The notes under the pieces were generated by a model that searched no databases, was not told the DNA's origin, and worked only from the letters and a program-made list of their open reading frames with translations. The position numbers were made by a program, and so were the translations under genes. DNA of 64,000 bases from Fistulifera solaris (lineage: Eukaryota; Bacillariophyta; Bacillariophyceae; Naviculales; Stauroneidaceae), in NCBI GenBank assembly GCA_030295235.1, contig AP026147.1, positions 124,001 to 188,000 of the forward strand, written 5' to 3'. Below, piece by piece: positions 10,908-21,518 of this stretch (the first letter of the stretch is position 1; every line of letters begins with the position of its first letter).

Positions 10908-12170
10908 CTAGTCAAGAAGTGCGAACAAACTTTCCAGCGAATCGGACCTGAAACGTTTGGATGGACGATGAAGATGACCTTCGCATTCGTTAACGCCGCC
11001 ATTATCCAGTGGCGACAAAAGATCTGCGAATAGTTCATCCTCTTCGAGGTTTGTCATCGACTTTTCGCAAAGGGCATCGTTTTTCTGGATGAAATTTTTA
11101 GCTTGAAGGCTATGAGACGAACTCGAAACTTCCGAACTCAAATCCAAATTCCAGAACCAACGATTCCAAGGAACTGTTTTCAGCTTCAAAGAGATGAGCT
11201 TCCTTTTCGTCTTGTTCCGTGCTATGCGGTTTGAGAGCAGGCTGACCCCGAGTGTCATTTGCAATGAACGCAGCGCCATGAGCGTCGATGTCATCAGCGA
11301 GCTCCGGGACACTGTCCTCGTCCTCATCCTCGTCGATACAAATCACTTCATTGCGGAGCGTCGCAATTCGTCCTCCCAGCTCTGCGGTACAGGCAACTAT
11401 CTGAGATGGCATCACGCCGGTACTCTCGACCAGCTCGTCAATCGCCGCCCAACTAGGAGAGGAACTGTAATCGTTGTTCTTCATCCAATCCACCAGCTTG
11501 TCAATCTGCCATTTCTGGAGATAAGGATCTTGACTACCATTGGCAGCACCAAAAAGTACCGGTATCTGATTAGAAGAGAAATCGCGACGATCACGAGACG
11601 CAAATGCACGGGGTGGTTGCGGATGATCTGCTAAAAAGGAGCCCCCTTCGGAACTTTCCGGCTCTTTTTTGCAGCAGCATCGTCCTCATTCACGACCGAG
11701 TAGGAACGTTTGCGAGACACCAAAGCCGTAGCCGTAGCATCAGCAACTGCTGTAGTTTCAAGTGTGTCAACTGAAGCTGCGGCAGAATTGGTACGCTTAC
11801 CGGTACCGCGGCGACGATCAGAAGGTGCACGTGAAACCGCGACGCCCTGTAGAAAACCGCTCAAATCGCTCCGCTCCTCTCGTAAAATCTTCTCACAATC
11901 GTCTATGAGCGCGTCAGTGATAGGAAATACACCGCGACGGACGCAAGAACGATCCTGACCCTGCAATGACTTCAGTTTCTCGCCAAACGAAAGGACAATC
12001 GTCTCCGTTTCCTCAACAGACAGTCTGCTCGCTGCAAGCCGCTGCTTCGATTTCCAAGAAAGCCCGTGCAATACGCGGAATTCTTCTTTTAATTTCATCA
12101 CTTCACTATCAAAATGAATCAAGGTCAGCATAGCTTCGTGACGAAGCATACAATCTGTGCTTTCTGTCAT
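10908..12170 (-). CDS. Unknown protein, divergent partner of CDC20 (copy B)
   Basis: I do not recognise this family. About 420 residues starting MTESTDCMLRHEAM. There is an N-terminal helical region and a middle part with basic Lys/Arg and Ala/Thr stretches (KKSRK, possibly nuclear). A WMKN...AAIDELVEST block and an acidic run (DEDEDED) follow. The end is a basic-then-hydrophobic tail, KRFRSDSLESLFALLD. Two frame breaks are visible. One is near 11633-11640, where T5 should probably be T6. The other is near 11125, also in a short T run. The same protein is recognisable at 20030-21081 beside another CDC20 copy, in the same head-to-head arrangement, which argues that it is a real gene. Nuclear location is only an inference from composition. 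Confidence 0.65.
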
Positions 12171-12573
12171 GATATAGGTTGTTTTTGTTTTACTTTTGCT
12201 TATTGCTGCGGACGTTCACAATGCAATGAGTTGAGCTTTAAAAAACCTAAAAAGCACCGAAACAGACACCGAGGTAAGTAAACGCTACATAGGTAACAAA
12301 AGAAGGCCCGCAGGCTTCAATTGAAGCCCGAATTGACCCCCATGGTGACTTACCTTTCAACACGGCTATTCGTTCGAAAAGTCAGCGAGCAACAACTAAA
12401 TTATACAGTACCCATACATTCTGTATCGTATCGTATCATACATAGAGTGAAGGCACGTAAGTGTCAGTACGAAAGCTACATACGCAAGTGGTGGTACTCA
12501 AAATCACGTACAAAATTCTACAGCGTCAATACATTTTTTCTTACAATTTTTGCTTTGAACCGCAAATCACACC
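12171..12573. promoter_or_regulatory. Shared divergent promoter of unit B
   Basis: 403 nt separate the two start codons of unit B. The corresponding distance in unit C is 400 nt, and the sequence is recognisably similar in all three units, including the AATCACACCATGG context at the CDC20 start. Conserved spacing and sequence suggest a bidirectional promoter copied with the genes. Confidence 0.65.
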
Positions 12574-14240
12574 ATGGTGTCTTCTTGCTCTCAAATCAAC
12601 GCTTTTTCCTCTGATATGCTTTCGCATCATCACCAATCGACTCCTGATCGTCCCGGTTATCGTGAAATGGCGCAGACTGCCGCGCCTCTCACTCCTCGTA
12701 CGATCAAAACTCCAGTTCCTCGCATGCGCTCGAGTGCTCATCATCGTCGTCGTTTGTTGACGCCTCAAAGTGGCTTTCGTGAAGATCTGGATCGCTTTAT
12801 TCCGTCTCGTGGTCGCATGAACATCGATTTGTGTCGTCGAAAGCTGAATTCTGTCTCGAAACCTCGTGAATCGTCCAGTGTTGCTTCCTCCGGTCCTCCT
12901 TCCGCAGCTCGTTCGACAAAGCTCGCTTACGAGAAGCATTTGCTGAGTACGTTATGCAATGTTTCTGCGAATGATCTTGATGATGAAGTTCAATTGAAGT
13001 CCATGTTTCAGTACAGTAATGTTTCTTCTTCCAAGATGCACAATCGTCGTCCTATCGTTGCTGCGGACCCTTTCGCGATGGACTTGTTGCGCACATCCAG
13101 CTTCGGCGTTGGTAATTTTGACCAAAAAATCGGCGCTGCCCCGAGCAAGCGAACGATAAACTGCTATCCGGAGAAGGCCTTTGCAGCCCCGGGCATTGTG
13201 AACGATTATTACAGCCATCACATCAGCTGGAGCAAGGACAACGTTCTTGCTGTGGCGAAGGCACGTCCGTGTTTCTCATGAACATGTCTAGCGGTGCTGT
13301 GCACGAAGTAAAGGGCGCTGGTATTACGCCCTGTTGACCAGAGAGGCCTTTCAAACCACATCCGTTCCGTGAAATGGTGCACATTCGACGGAAACGCACA
13401 TCACCTTGCTATAGCGACGAGTGTCGGATTTGTTCGAGTGTTCGACACGACGTGCGACAAAGAGGTGGTTCGGACCAACATGGGCTGTCGAAACACTACG
13501 ATGCGCACCGTGTGCTGGAATGATTCTCACAAGTGGTTGACTGCAGGGTACGCAAATGGTAAGATTGGGAATCTGGACTTCCGCAGTGGCTGCGCGACTG
13601 ATTTGACGATGGAACAGTCTGGAGTAGGTTCTGCGTCGTCTGTTTGCAATCTAGCATGGAACAATGACGGCACGTGTCTTGCCAGCGGTCGGAACGACAA
13701 TATGGTACATCTTTGGGATGCATCCATGACGCGGAGCGTGGATTTCGGCCGTGGTCCCCGACAAGTTTTGCAATCGCACACAGGGGCCGTAAAGGGACTG
13801 GCGTGGTGCCCCTATCGACGCGATATGCTCGCCAGTGGCGGAGGGACGGCAGATGGATGTATCAAACTTTGGAATGCGTTCTCGGGAAGTTTGTTGAAGA
13901 GTGTGCCTACCGGAAGTCAAGTATGCTCGTTGATATGGGGTCAGCACCATCAAGAGCTGTATTCCGGTCATGGCTATGCGAATGCAACGAATACCTCAAT
14001 GAACGCCATTGTCGCTTGGAGCTATCCCAAGATGGAGCAGATACAAACTTTGCGTCCTCATAAAAGCCGTATTTTGTCAATGGAAATGAGTCCCGACGGT
14101 ACAAAGCTCGCATCGCTTGGCGCCGATGAAGTGTTGTGCACTTGGAAAGTCGATGCAGTCCCAGATTCCTCTCGGTCGCGTTCTGTTACGGGAGGCTTCC
14201 TTGCTTCCCCTTCGTTTGGTCTCGCTTCTCCATCCGCTAA
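12574..14240 (+). CDS. CDC20: CDC20-like APC/C activator, copy B
   Basis: The N-terminal about 170 residues, including the C-box DRFIPSR, are nearly identical to copies A and C. The WD40 part (from about 13095) has diverged strongly but keeps WD40 hallmarks (HLWDAS, KLWNAF, ASGGGTADGCIKLW). Three single-base problems interrupt it: an A2 run at 13258-13259 that should be A3, a G3 run at 13313-13315 that should be G2, and a missing T after 14220. Correcting all three gives 555 codons ending Ser-Ile-Arg at 14240, restoring the APC/C-binding IR tail. As printed, the frame runs on to 14340 and loses the tail. All three changes are in or next to homopolymers, so sequence error is more likely than decay. 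Confidence 0.82.
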
Positions 14241-14619
14241 GCGCATGGAGCACGCAACTCGTCCATTATCGTATGTATCGTTGCAGTTATTTTCTTTTTC
14301 GTTTCTTTTTAATTTGTGTTGCTACCACGCCTTCCATTAATAATGATTTTAACTGTCGTCGTGAATTAATAAAATAATGCGTTTCTCAAAAATATTTAGA
14401 CTGTAATCTCTATTCTGTACGTGATTTTAGACGAGCTACATGATTAGACAAACGACACATACCAGTAAGAATTATGAGCTTAATAGACCTGTCTGGTTGT
14501 CGCGGTTGCCATACTACAAGCTGATTATTAATTATATAAAGAAAGCGGCCGGCTTACAGTTCGCTTTGAACGAATACAGGTCAATTCTATTAATTATTAC
14601 GTTCGCCACAAATTACTGC
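14241..14619. other. Convergent intergenic region
   Basis: 379 nt, AT-rich, between the end of CDC20 copy B and the end of the plastid HEXXH gene. Nothing else was recognised. Confidence 0.5.
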
Positions 14620-15750
14620 CTAAGAGCTCTCCAGCAGTTCGATACACTCTCGCAGTGAAGCTTTTCGTTCCATCGCTTGGACGATCTTTTCGTACGCCTC
14701 CTTGTTTTGCCGCAACAGCAACCCCGCCGTCAAAGCACCCCACCGCGTCAAATCTTGTTGCGCCACGGCACCCAAAAAGTTCTCCGACCGACGAAAAACC
14801 TGTTGTTCCAGTTGCAACAAATCCTGTGTGGCACTACCGGGAATGACCGAACCAAACGTCAAGGCTTCTCCAAGGACACCCGAAAGTGCTGTTACGGTCA
14901 AGGCAGCGACTTGTGTGGACGTGTATTCCCCTCGCTCCGTTCCCGGAGCCACACTAAATTCGACACACATATCTCCGTCCTCCACACGGTACTCTTGCAC
15001 GGGCAATCCACACCAATACCCACAACAGAAATGAGCCGCTTCGTGTCGCAGCATGCGCTCTTGTGCCGATATAATATTGTCACGATCTCCTCCTTGTCCT
15101 TTGATTGTCTTGATGGCACCGGCAATTGCCGCGGGCGCGGTCGACCCGACGGCCAAGAACAAGACCGGAATCAATGCCACTAAGTAACAGACGGTCGCTC
15201 CCACGTTCGGAGGCAAAAACGCCAAACTAGCAATCCCCGTCAGAGTGCAACCACCCGTCACAAACAGCGTGGCGTATTTAAAATCATCCAAATTGACATC
15301 TTCGTCGGATTCGGCCAATCCCAATTGTGCGGCCGTAATGTTGAGACGCGATTGTAACATGGGTAAACCGACGGGGAATGTTCTTAAGTTTGCCGAACCA
15401 AATTTATCAAAAGTTTGATCTTCCGCAAAGGCTACATCCATGACGGTAGGTTTGGGTGCAATTTTTGGTGCTGCTGGCTTACTGGTTGTGGTCGATTGCC
15501 CCAGTTCCTAAAGAAAATTGAATGGTTCAGTGTACGGAGTATTCAAGCATGTTCTGTCTTCATAAAAGATACGCACCTGACGCAATCGCTCTGCTTCTTG
15601 TCGGGCTTTCGCTGCGGCTTCGCGCAAGGCCTCAATGCTTGGCTCTTGAGACGCCATCGAAAGAACGGATTTCGTCGTTTTCGTCATGGGAACGATGAAA
15701 GCCTCATGGCTTGAAAACAGGAGAGAGAATAGGAAGGCCTGTAGTTTCAT
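14620..15750 (-). CDS. Plastid membrane protein with HEXXH motif (peptidase M41-like)
   Basis: Exons 15750-15577 and 15507-14620 (69-nt intron) give 353 residues. The N-terminus is a signal peptide ending HEA followed by Phe, then a transit-like Ser/Thr stretch, so plastid targeting is likely. A short coiled coil (EALREAAAKARQEAERLRQ) precedes two or three hydrophobic segments at about residues 130-185. They are followed by HEAAHF (about 213-218), the zinc-binding HEXXH of M41-type metallopeptidases. The AAA ATPase domain of FtsH is absent. This architecture matches plant chloroplast FtsH-like proteins that have only the peptidase half. Activity is unproven. The C-terminal helical tail (LTAGLLLRQNKEAYEKIVQAM) also fits that family. 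It is divergent from the MFSD5-like gene. Confidence 0.72.
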
Positions 15751-16154
15751 GATGGCTAAGTTAATGGAAAATAAGATGGCTGCTGAACAGGATGACTCAA
15801 ATGAGTTTTATAGTGTCTCTTTCTTCTTTTTCTTTGCAATGAGATGCATCGGAATGAGAAAATGCGAGAAAACACGTCAAGAAAATCGTCAGTCGTCGCG
15901 CGCAAAACGTGGTCAACTTTACTATGTTGTCGCAACGGGTTCAAAGCCTTATGTAATGCCTTCCTGACGTGTCTCAGTGACGAAAGTCACCGTTGGGGTC
16001 ATTTATGAAAACCGCAGAGACGCCAATGCCGGATTGGCTCGCACAAAATGTCTCTTTATTGACTTTTCTTTTCGACAATACAGAAAAAACCCTGAAGATC
16101 TATCATTGCCATAGTCTCTTTGTGAATGTCCTTTGTTGTTGATCGCTCTTCATC
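15751..16154. promoter_or_regulatory. Divergent promoter region
   Basis: 404 nt between the plastid HEXXH gene and the MFSD5-like transporter. No site was assigned. Confidence 0.4.
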
Positions 16155-17723
16155 ATGACGAATTTCACGCTCATTTTCATAGTTTTTGTTCTGTGGAATG
16201 CGGCGATTACGTTGCGATCGAGCGGTCTCTGGAAAACGAGCACGAGCCTTACTTCGACCGACGCCGCGGAACTCGCGAAATGGAAGACGCTGCTGCGCAA
16301 ATACTTGCCCGTCTATTTGTTAGCGACCTTGTCGGATTGGTTGCAGGGACCGTATGTGTATGCCCTCTATGCCGATTACGGATATTCGCAACACAGTATT
16401 GCCATTCTTTTTGTAGCGGGCTTTGGGTCTTCCATGATTTTCGGGAGTTTCATTGGGGGGATGGCCGATTGGGGTGGTCGCCGAGCCTTTGTCGTCATCT
16501 TTGCACTCGTCTATGCGGCTTCCTGTTTTACCAAGCGTAAGTTGTGTCTGTGTGTGAGAGACTTGGAGAGCCCGACACTGATATTATCATTACAGACTTT
16601 AAAAGCTTTTATATACTCATGTTAGGACGATTGTTGGGAGGTGTCGCCACAAGTTTGCTCTTTTCCGTTTTTGATGCCTGGCTGATTCGTGCGCATAGTG
16701 ATGCACAGCTCAAGCAGTATTTGGGAAAGTCGTTTAGTTGGGCTGTCTTTGGCAACTCGTTGGTGGCCATTATGGCGGGCTTACTGGCCAACAAAGCAGC
16801 TTCGGCAACCATGCCCATGGTTGGATTCCGAGAAGGTGTCTTTATTGGTGGTTACTTGACTCCATTCGACTTAGCGTTGGCTGCTTTGGTCGGCTGTGGC
16901 TTTTTGGCGGCTACGACGTGGGAAGAAAACTATGGCGACACGGATAGTGCCAAGGAAGGTGGAGAAGTCACGGGGAAAGCGCAATGGCACGACGGCTTGA
17001 AGAATGCTCTGACGACTACGATTCGAAGTACCGACATTTTGTTGTGTGGCATCATCAGCAGTCTCTTTGAGGGAAGCATGTATGTAAGTTATTTCGCAAT
17101 AAACAGGCTCGGTGCGAAACCTACGATTGTCACTTAATTTGCTGGCGGACGCATTTTTACAGGTTTTTGTCTTCATGTGGACTCCTGCGTTGACATCCGG
17201 TGATGACGAAGACACGGAATTGCCATTTGGACTCATCTTTAGTACATTCATGGTTTGTTGCATGGCGGGATCGAGCATATACAGTATCTTGAGCGAGAAA
17301 ATCAAAGGAGAACAGCTTGGTGTACTTTGCTTTGCCGTCGCGTCGGTCTCCATGGCACTTGTGGCGATCAGTCCTAGCAACACTTTGAAATTCTTGGCAA
17401 TGAATGTCTTTGAAATGACCGTGGGCATGTATTGGCCCATCATGGGTACCATGAAAGGGTCCATTGTGCCTGAGTCGATGCGGGCGGCGATTTATAACCT
17501 TTACCGCATTCCGCTGAACTTCATTGTCTTATTCAGTCTGTTGACGGATTTGACACCCACAACATCATTTTGCTTGAACGCCACGATGCTGGCGACTGCG
17601 GCAGTTCTACAAATCGTTTTAATGAAACGAAGGGAATTGCATCTGGGTGCCTCACATCAGGCATCACCACAAAGTGAATTAGAGGACGCGCGACCTTTGG
17701 TTGCCAAAGATGAATCGGTTTGA
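16155..17723 (+). CDS. MFSD5: MFSD5-like major facilitator (molybdate-anion transporter type)
   Basis: Exons 16155-16536, 16596-17083 and 17163-17723 (introns 59 and 79 nt, all in phase) encode 476 residues. The protein has about 12 hydrophobic helices. Family signatures are SDWLQGPYVYALY after the first loop, GFGSSMIFGSFIGGMADWGGRR in the MFS loop 2-3 position, LLGGVATSLLFSVFDAW, and EGSMYVFVFMWTPAL in the second half. These match the MFSD5 group, whose algal members transport molybdate. The first N-terminal helix acts as a signal anchor. The tail is short and acidic. Substrate assignment rests on family resemblance only. Confidence 0.85.
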
Positions 17724-18009
17724 TATACCGCATTTTTTTAAAAGCACCGAATAAGCCTATTGTTTTCTTTCATGGAAAATGGAGCACAAAGTATGTCCAG
17801 ATGCCATCATTTCTAAATAGAAAAACTACGGAAGGAACAAAGAACTTAACGACAAATCACATTTTTTTAAGTAAATATTCCGTATAGATTCAAAGCTAGG
17901 ATCATCGAAGCGCAAAAAGACAAAACGAATAGTAACGACAGACGACGAAGACAGTAAAACACGCTCGGAAACAAATAATCATGTAATTGCGAAAAGCAAA
18001 TCGTAATAC

Positions 18010-19629
18010 TCAGCGGATGGTGAAACGAGAACCGAAAGATGGGGAGGCTGACACAGCTGTACGAGGACGAGGTGAAGCGGCATCAATTTTCCAGAGGCAC
18101 AAATTCTCATCGGCGCCTATCGATGCCAACCGGTTGCCATCGGGGCTCAACTCCATTGACAAGATGCGATCTTGGTGATACGACAACGTCTGAATGCGTT
18201 GCATCTTAGGGTAGCTCCAGACCACGACTTCGTTGTCCGTGAAGCCGTGACCGGAATAAAGCTCCTGGTGGTGCTGGCCCCAGATCAACGAAGATACTTG
18301 ATTTCCAGTACAAACACTGTGTATCATACGTCCTGAGCAGGTATCCCACAGCTTGATGCAACGATCTGCGGTTCCGCCCCCACTGGCAAGTACGTCACTA
18401 CGATAGGGACACCAAGCCAGTCCCTTGACAGCCGCCGTGTGCGATTCCAATACAAGACGGGGACCGCCGCCTACTTGGAGACTCCTCATCATAGAAGCAT
18501 CCCACAGGTGAACTGTGTTATCACCTCGTCCACTCGCGAGACTTGTGCCTGCAGGATTCCATGCAAGGTTGCATACTGAAGACGACATTGACGATGACGG
18601 TGGTCCGCGTCGAGTCATTCCTGTCATCGAACGGCTACGCCAATCAAGGCTCACAATCTTTCCCGTATGGTCGCCGACTGTCAGCCATTGCATAGCATCA
18701 TTCCAGGAAAGCGCGTGAACCGTACCTCCTCCAACTCTGAGAGAAGTATGAACTTCCTTCTTGCAAATGGTGTCGTACAATCGAACGCCCGAGTCGGTTC
18801 CCACAGCTAGGTAGTGTGTCAATCCTTTCACTGTGCACCACTTCACTGCCCGAACGTGGTTTGAAGTCTCACTTCGGCTGTGAGACACCGTTTTCAAATC
18901 GACCAGCTCGTGCACTGCTTCGGTAGACACGTTCATGAGGTAAACGACCGACCCGAGCGCTATTGCGAGAACATTATCCTTGCTCCAGCTGAGCGGATGA
19001 GCGTAAAAGTTATTCACAATATCCGGTGCATCAAGGACAACCTCAGGACGACAATGGATAACACGAGCGGGAGTTGCGCTGACCTTCTCCGCCGTTAACA
19101 ACGTGGAGGACCGCAAGAAGTCCATCGCGAAAGGGTCCGCAGCAACGATAGGACGACGATTGTGCATCTTGGAAGAAGAAACATTACCGTACTGGAACAT
19201 GGACTTCAATTGCACTTCATCATCGAGATCACTCGTCGGAACATTGCATAACGTACTCAGCAAATGCTTCTCGTAAGCGAGCTTTGTCGAACGAGCTGCG
19301 GAAGGAGGACCGGAGGAAGCAACACTGGACGATTCACGAGGTTTCGAGACAGAATGCAGCTTTCGACGACACAAGTCGATGTTCATGCGACCATGAGACG
19401 GAATGAAGCGATCCAGATCTTCACGAAAGCCACTTTGAGGCGTCAACAAACGACGACGATGATGAGCACTCGAGCGCATGCGAGGAACTGGAGTTTTGAT
19501 CGTACGAGGGGTGCGAGGCGCGGCAGTCTGCGCCGTTTCACGATAACCGGGACGATCAGGAGTCGATTGGCGATGATACGAAAGCATATCAGAGGATAAA
19601 GCGTTGTTTTGAGAGCAAGAAGACACCAT
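18010..19629 (-). CDS. CDC20: CDC20-like APC/C activator, copy C (uninterrupted)
   Basis: The only copy with an open frame: 539 residues from the ATG at 19629, in the same CACCATGG context as copies A and B. Features in order are a basic N-terminal segment, a C-box at residues 73-79 reading DRFIPSH, the LDAP propeller-entry motif, WD40 repeats and the terminal Ile-Arg. The last C-box position is His here. Copies A and B have the canonical Arg (CGT there, CAT here), and Arg is conserved in known C-boxes, so APC/C binding could be weakened. It is head-to-head with a degenerate copy of the unknown partner gene, 400 nt away. CDC20 acts in the nucleus and cytoplasm at the metaphase-anaphase transition. 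Confidence 0.92.
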   Translation of the reverse strand: MVSSCSQNNALSSDMLSYHRQSTPDRPGYRETAQTAAPRTPRTIKTPVPRMRSSAHHRRRLLTPQSGFREDLDRFIPSHGRMNIDLCRRKLHSVSKPRESSSVASSGPPSAARSTKLAYEKHLLSTLCNVPTSDLDDEVQLKSMFQYGNVSSSKMHNRRPIVAADPFAMDFLRSSTLLTAEKVSATPARVIHCRPEVVLDAPDIVNNFYAHPLSWSKDNVLAIALGSVVYLMNVSTEAVHELVDLKTVSHSRSETSNHVRAVKWCTVKGLTHYLAVGTDSGVRLYDTICKKEVHTSLRVGGGTVHALSWNDAMQWLTVGDHTGKIVSLDWRSRSMTGMTRRGPPSSSMSSSVCNLAWNPAGTSLASGRGDNTVHLWDASMMRSLQVGGGPRLVLESHTAAVKGLAWCPYRSDVLASGGGTADRCIKLWDTCSGRMIHSVCTGNQVSSLIWGQHHQELYSGHGFTDNEVVVWSYPKMQRIQTLSYHQDRILSMELSPDGNRLASIGADENLCLWKIDAASPRPRTAVSASPSFGSRFTIR

Positions 19630-20029
19630 GGTGTGATTTGCGGTATAAAGCCAAAAATTGTGTGAAAATGTATATTGCCGCTGTAGAATTTTGTACGTGA
19701 TTTCGAGTACCAAGACTTGCGTATGTAGCTTTTGTACCTACAGCTACGTGTCGTCGTTCTATGTATGATACGATATATTATACGATACAGAATGTTTGGA
19801 TACAGTATATTTTTGTTATCGCTCGCAGAAAGCGCTGTTGAGAGGTAAGTCACCATGGAGATATCGATTAGGGGTCCATTTCAAGCTCGCGGGCCTTCTT
19901 TTTGTTGCTTATGTAGCATTTACTTACCTCGGTGTCTGTTTCGGTGCATTGCAGGTATACAAAAGCTTAATTCGTGTCAGTGTGAACGTGCGCAGCAAGC
20001 AGCAAAAAACAACAACAACAACAATAAGT
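19630..20029. promoter_or_regulatory. Shared divergent promoter of unit C
   Basis: 400 nt between the CDC20 copy C start and the partner start. It is homologous to the promoter regions of units A and B in inverted orientation. A run of ACA repeats directly precedes the partner start. Confidence 0.6.
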
Positions 20030-21081
20030 ATGACAGAAAGCACAGACTGTATGCTTCGTCACGACGCTATGCCAGCCTTGGTGCAATTAGCTATTGAAGT
20101 GAGTTGTTTTTTACAGAACCTCTCGACTTCACGTGCACCTTCTGATCGTTATTGTCGTCGCATTACCGGTACCGGTACCAATTCTGTCGCAGCTTCAGTG
20201 GGCAAAGTTAAAATTTTAGCATCGCTGATGCTACGACTACGGCTATGGCGGCTCGCAAACTTGTGAATGAGGACGATGCTATTGCAAACGAGAGCCGGAA
20301 AGGTCCGAAGGGAGCTCGTCGTGTCGTAACAAATCATCCGCAGCCATCCTTGCCTGTTCGCGATCGTCGCTATTCTTCTTCGGATCAGATAGCGGTACTT
20401 CCTGGTGCTGCAAATGGTAGAAAGGTTTTGTAGCTGCAAAATGGCAGATTTGAAAAGCTGATGGATTGGATAAATGACTACGATGACAACTCCTCTCCAA
20501 GTTTGGCTGCGATTGATGAGCTGGTCGAGAGTACCGGCATGAAGCCATCTCAGATAGTTGCCTGTACCGTAGAGCTGGTGGACGAATTGCGAAGCTCTAC
20601 AACGTGTGTGTTGATGCTGGAGTTGCCATGGAAGTGATCTGTATTGACGAAGACGAGGACAAGGAGAGTGTCCCGGAGCTCATTGATGGCATTGATGCTT
20701 ATGGCGCTGATCTCATTGCAAATGACAATGCGGGACAGGCCGCTCTGATGATTCAGAACACGGAACAAGAGGAAACGGAAGCTCATCCTTTTGGCGCTGA
20801 AAATAGTTCTTTAGAGTCGTTGGTTGTTAGTTCTGGATTTTTGGATTTGAGTTTGAAAGCTCGAGTTCGTCTCACAGCCTCGAAGCTGGGCAGGCTATTC
20901 AGAACCTAGATGCATGGTGTGAAAAGGCGATGACTGGATTTGAAGAGGATGAGCTTTCGCAGATCTTTCGTCGCCAGTGGATGATGACCGTGTTATATAA
21001 CAAATGCGAAGGTCATCGTAGGTTCCATCCAACCGTGTTAGGTCCGATTTGTTGGAAAGTTTGTTCGCCCTGCTTGACTGA
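20030..21081 (+). pseudogene. Degenerate copy of the unknown CDC20-partner gene (unit C)
   Basis: It starts MTESTDCMLRHDAM, matching the partner in unit B, and the final codons give RSDLLESLFALLD before TGA at 21079-21081. In between it has lost roughly 270 nt relative to copy B (the joint is near 20100). It carries an in-frame TAG near 20431 where copy B has TAT, and it needs several frame changes, at about 20215, 20850 and 20960. The acidic block (DEDEDKESVPELIDGIDAYG) and the AAIDELVESTG block are still readable. The internal deletion and stop make genuine decay more likely than sequencing error. Confidence 0.75.
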
Positions 21082-21518
21082 TGCTGATTTGTGACGGCGT
21101 TTGTCTCGTTCGCACACCTCTTTTCTTCCATGGTACCCATAGTCTCGTGGTCTTTGTCAGCGCGCTTTTTCGTGATCGTTTATCGTTGCCTTGGGTTCTC
21201 CATGCCTTCTTCGAGCAAAAGTTGTCTTCTCATCCTTACAAAGCTGTGTTGATTTGCCCCTAGTTTTTCAATAGTGTAGCAAAAGAGATTCTGTCGTAGT
21301 TATTATTCGTCGCCACTTGCCTACTATCTAAAGAACTTTGACTTTTTCGTTAGTTGAGATTGCCGGCAAAACGTTTGTTCTGCTTTGATGATGTATCGAA
21401 TTATTACACATTATTACTCTATATGAAAAGCAGAAGCAACGGTGAATTTGAAGGTATTCCGTTCACGTTTTTGATCGTGACTATCTAGCATCTATTTTTA
21501 AAATCCCCTTATTTATTT
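21082..21518. other. Convergent intergenic region
   Basis: 437 nt between the degenerate partner copy and the MetE 3' end. No ORF or RNA was recognised. Confidence 0.5.

Noticed and set aside
13308-13341. A 34-nt GTAAAG...CCAG segment in CDC20-B that could be read as a micro-intron
   Set aside because: Below the observed intron size. Reading through with one G removed gives conserved WD40-entry residues.
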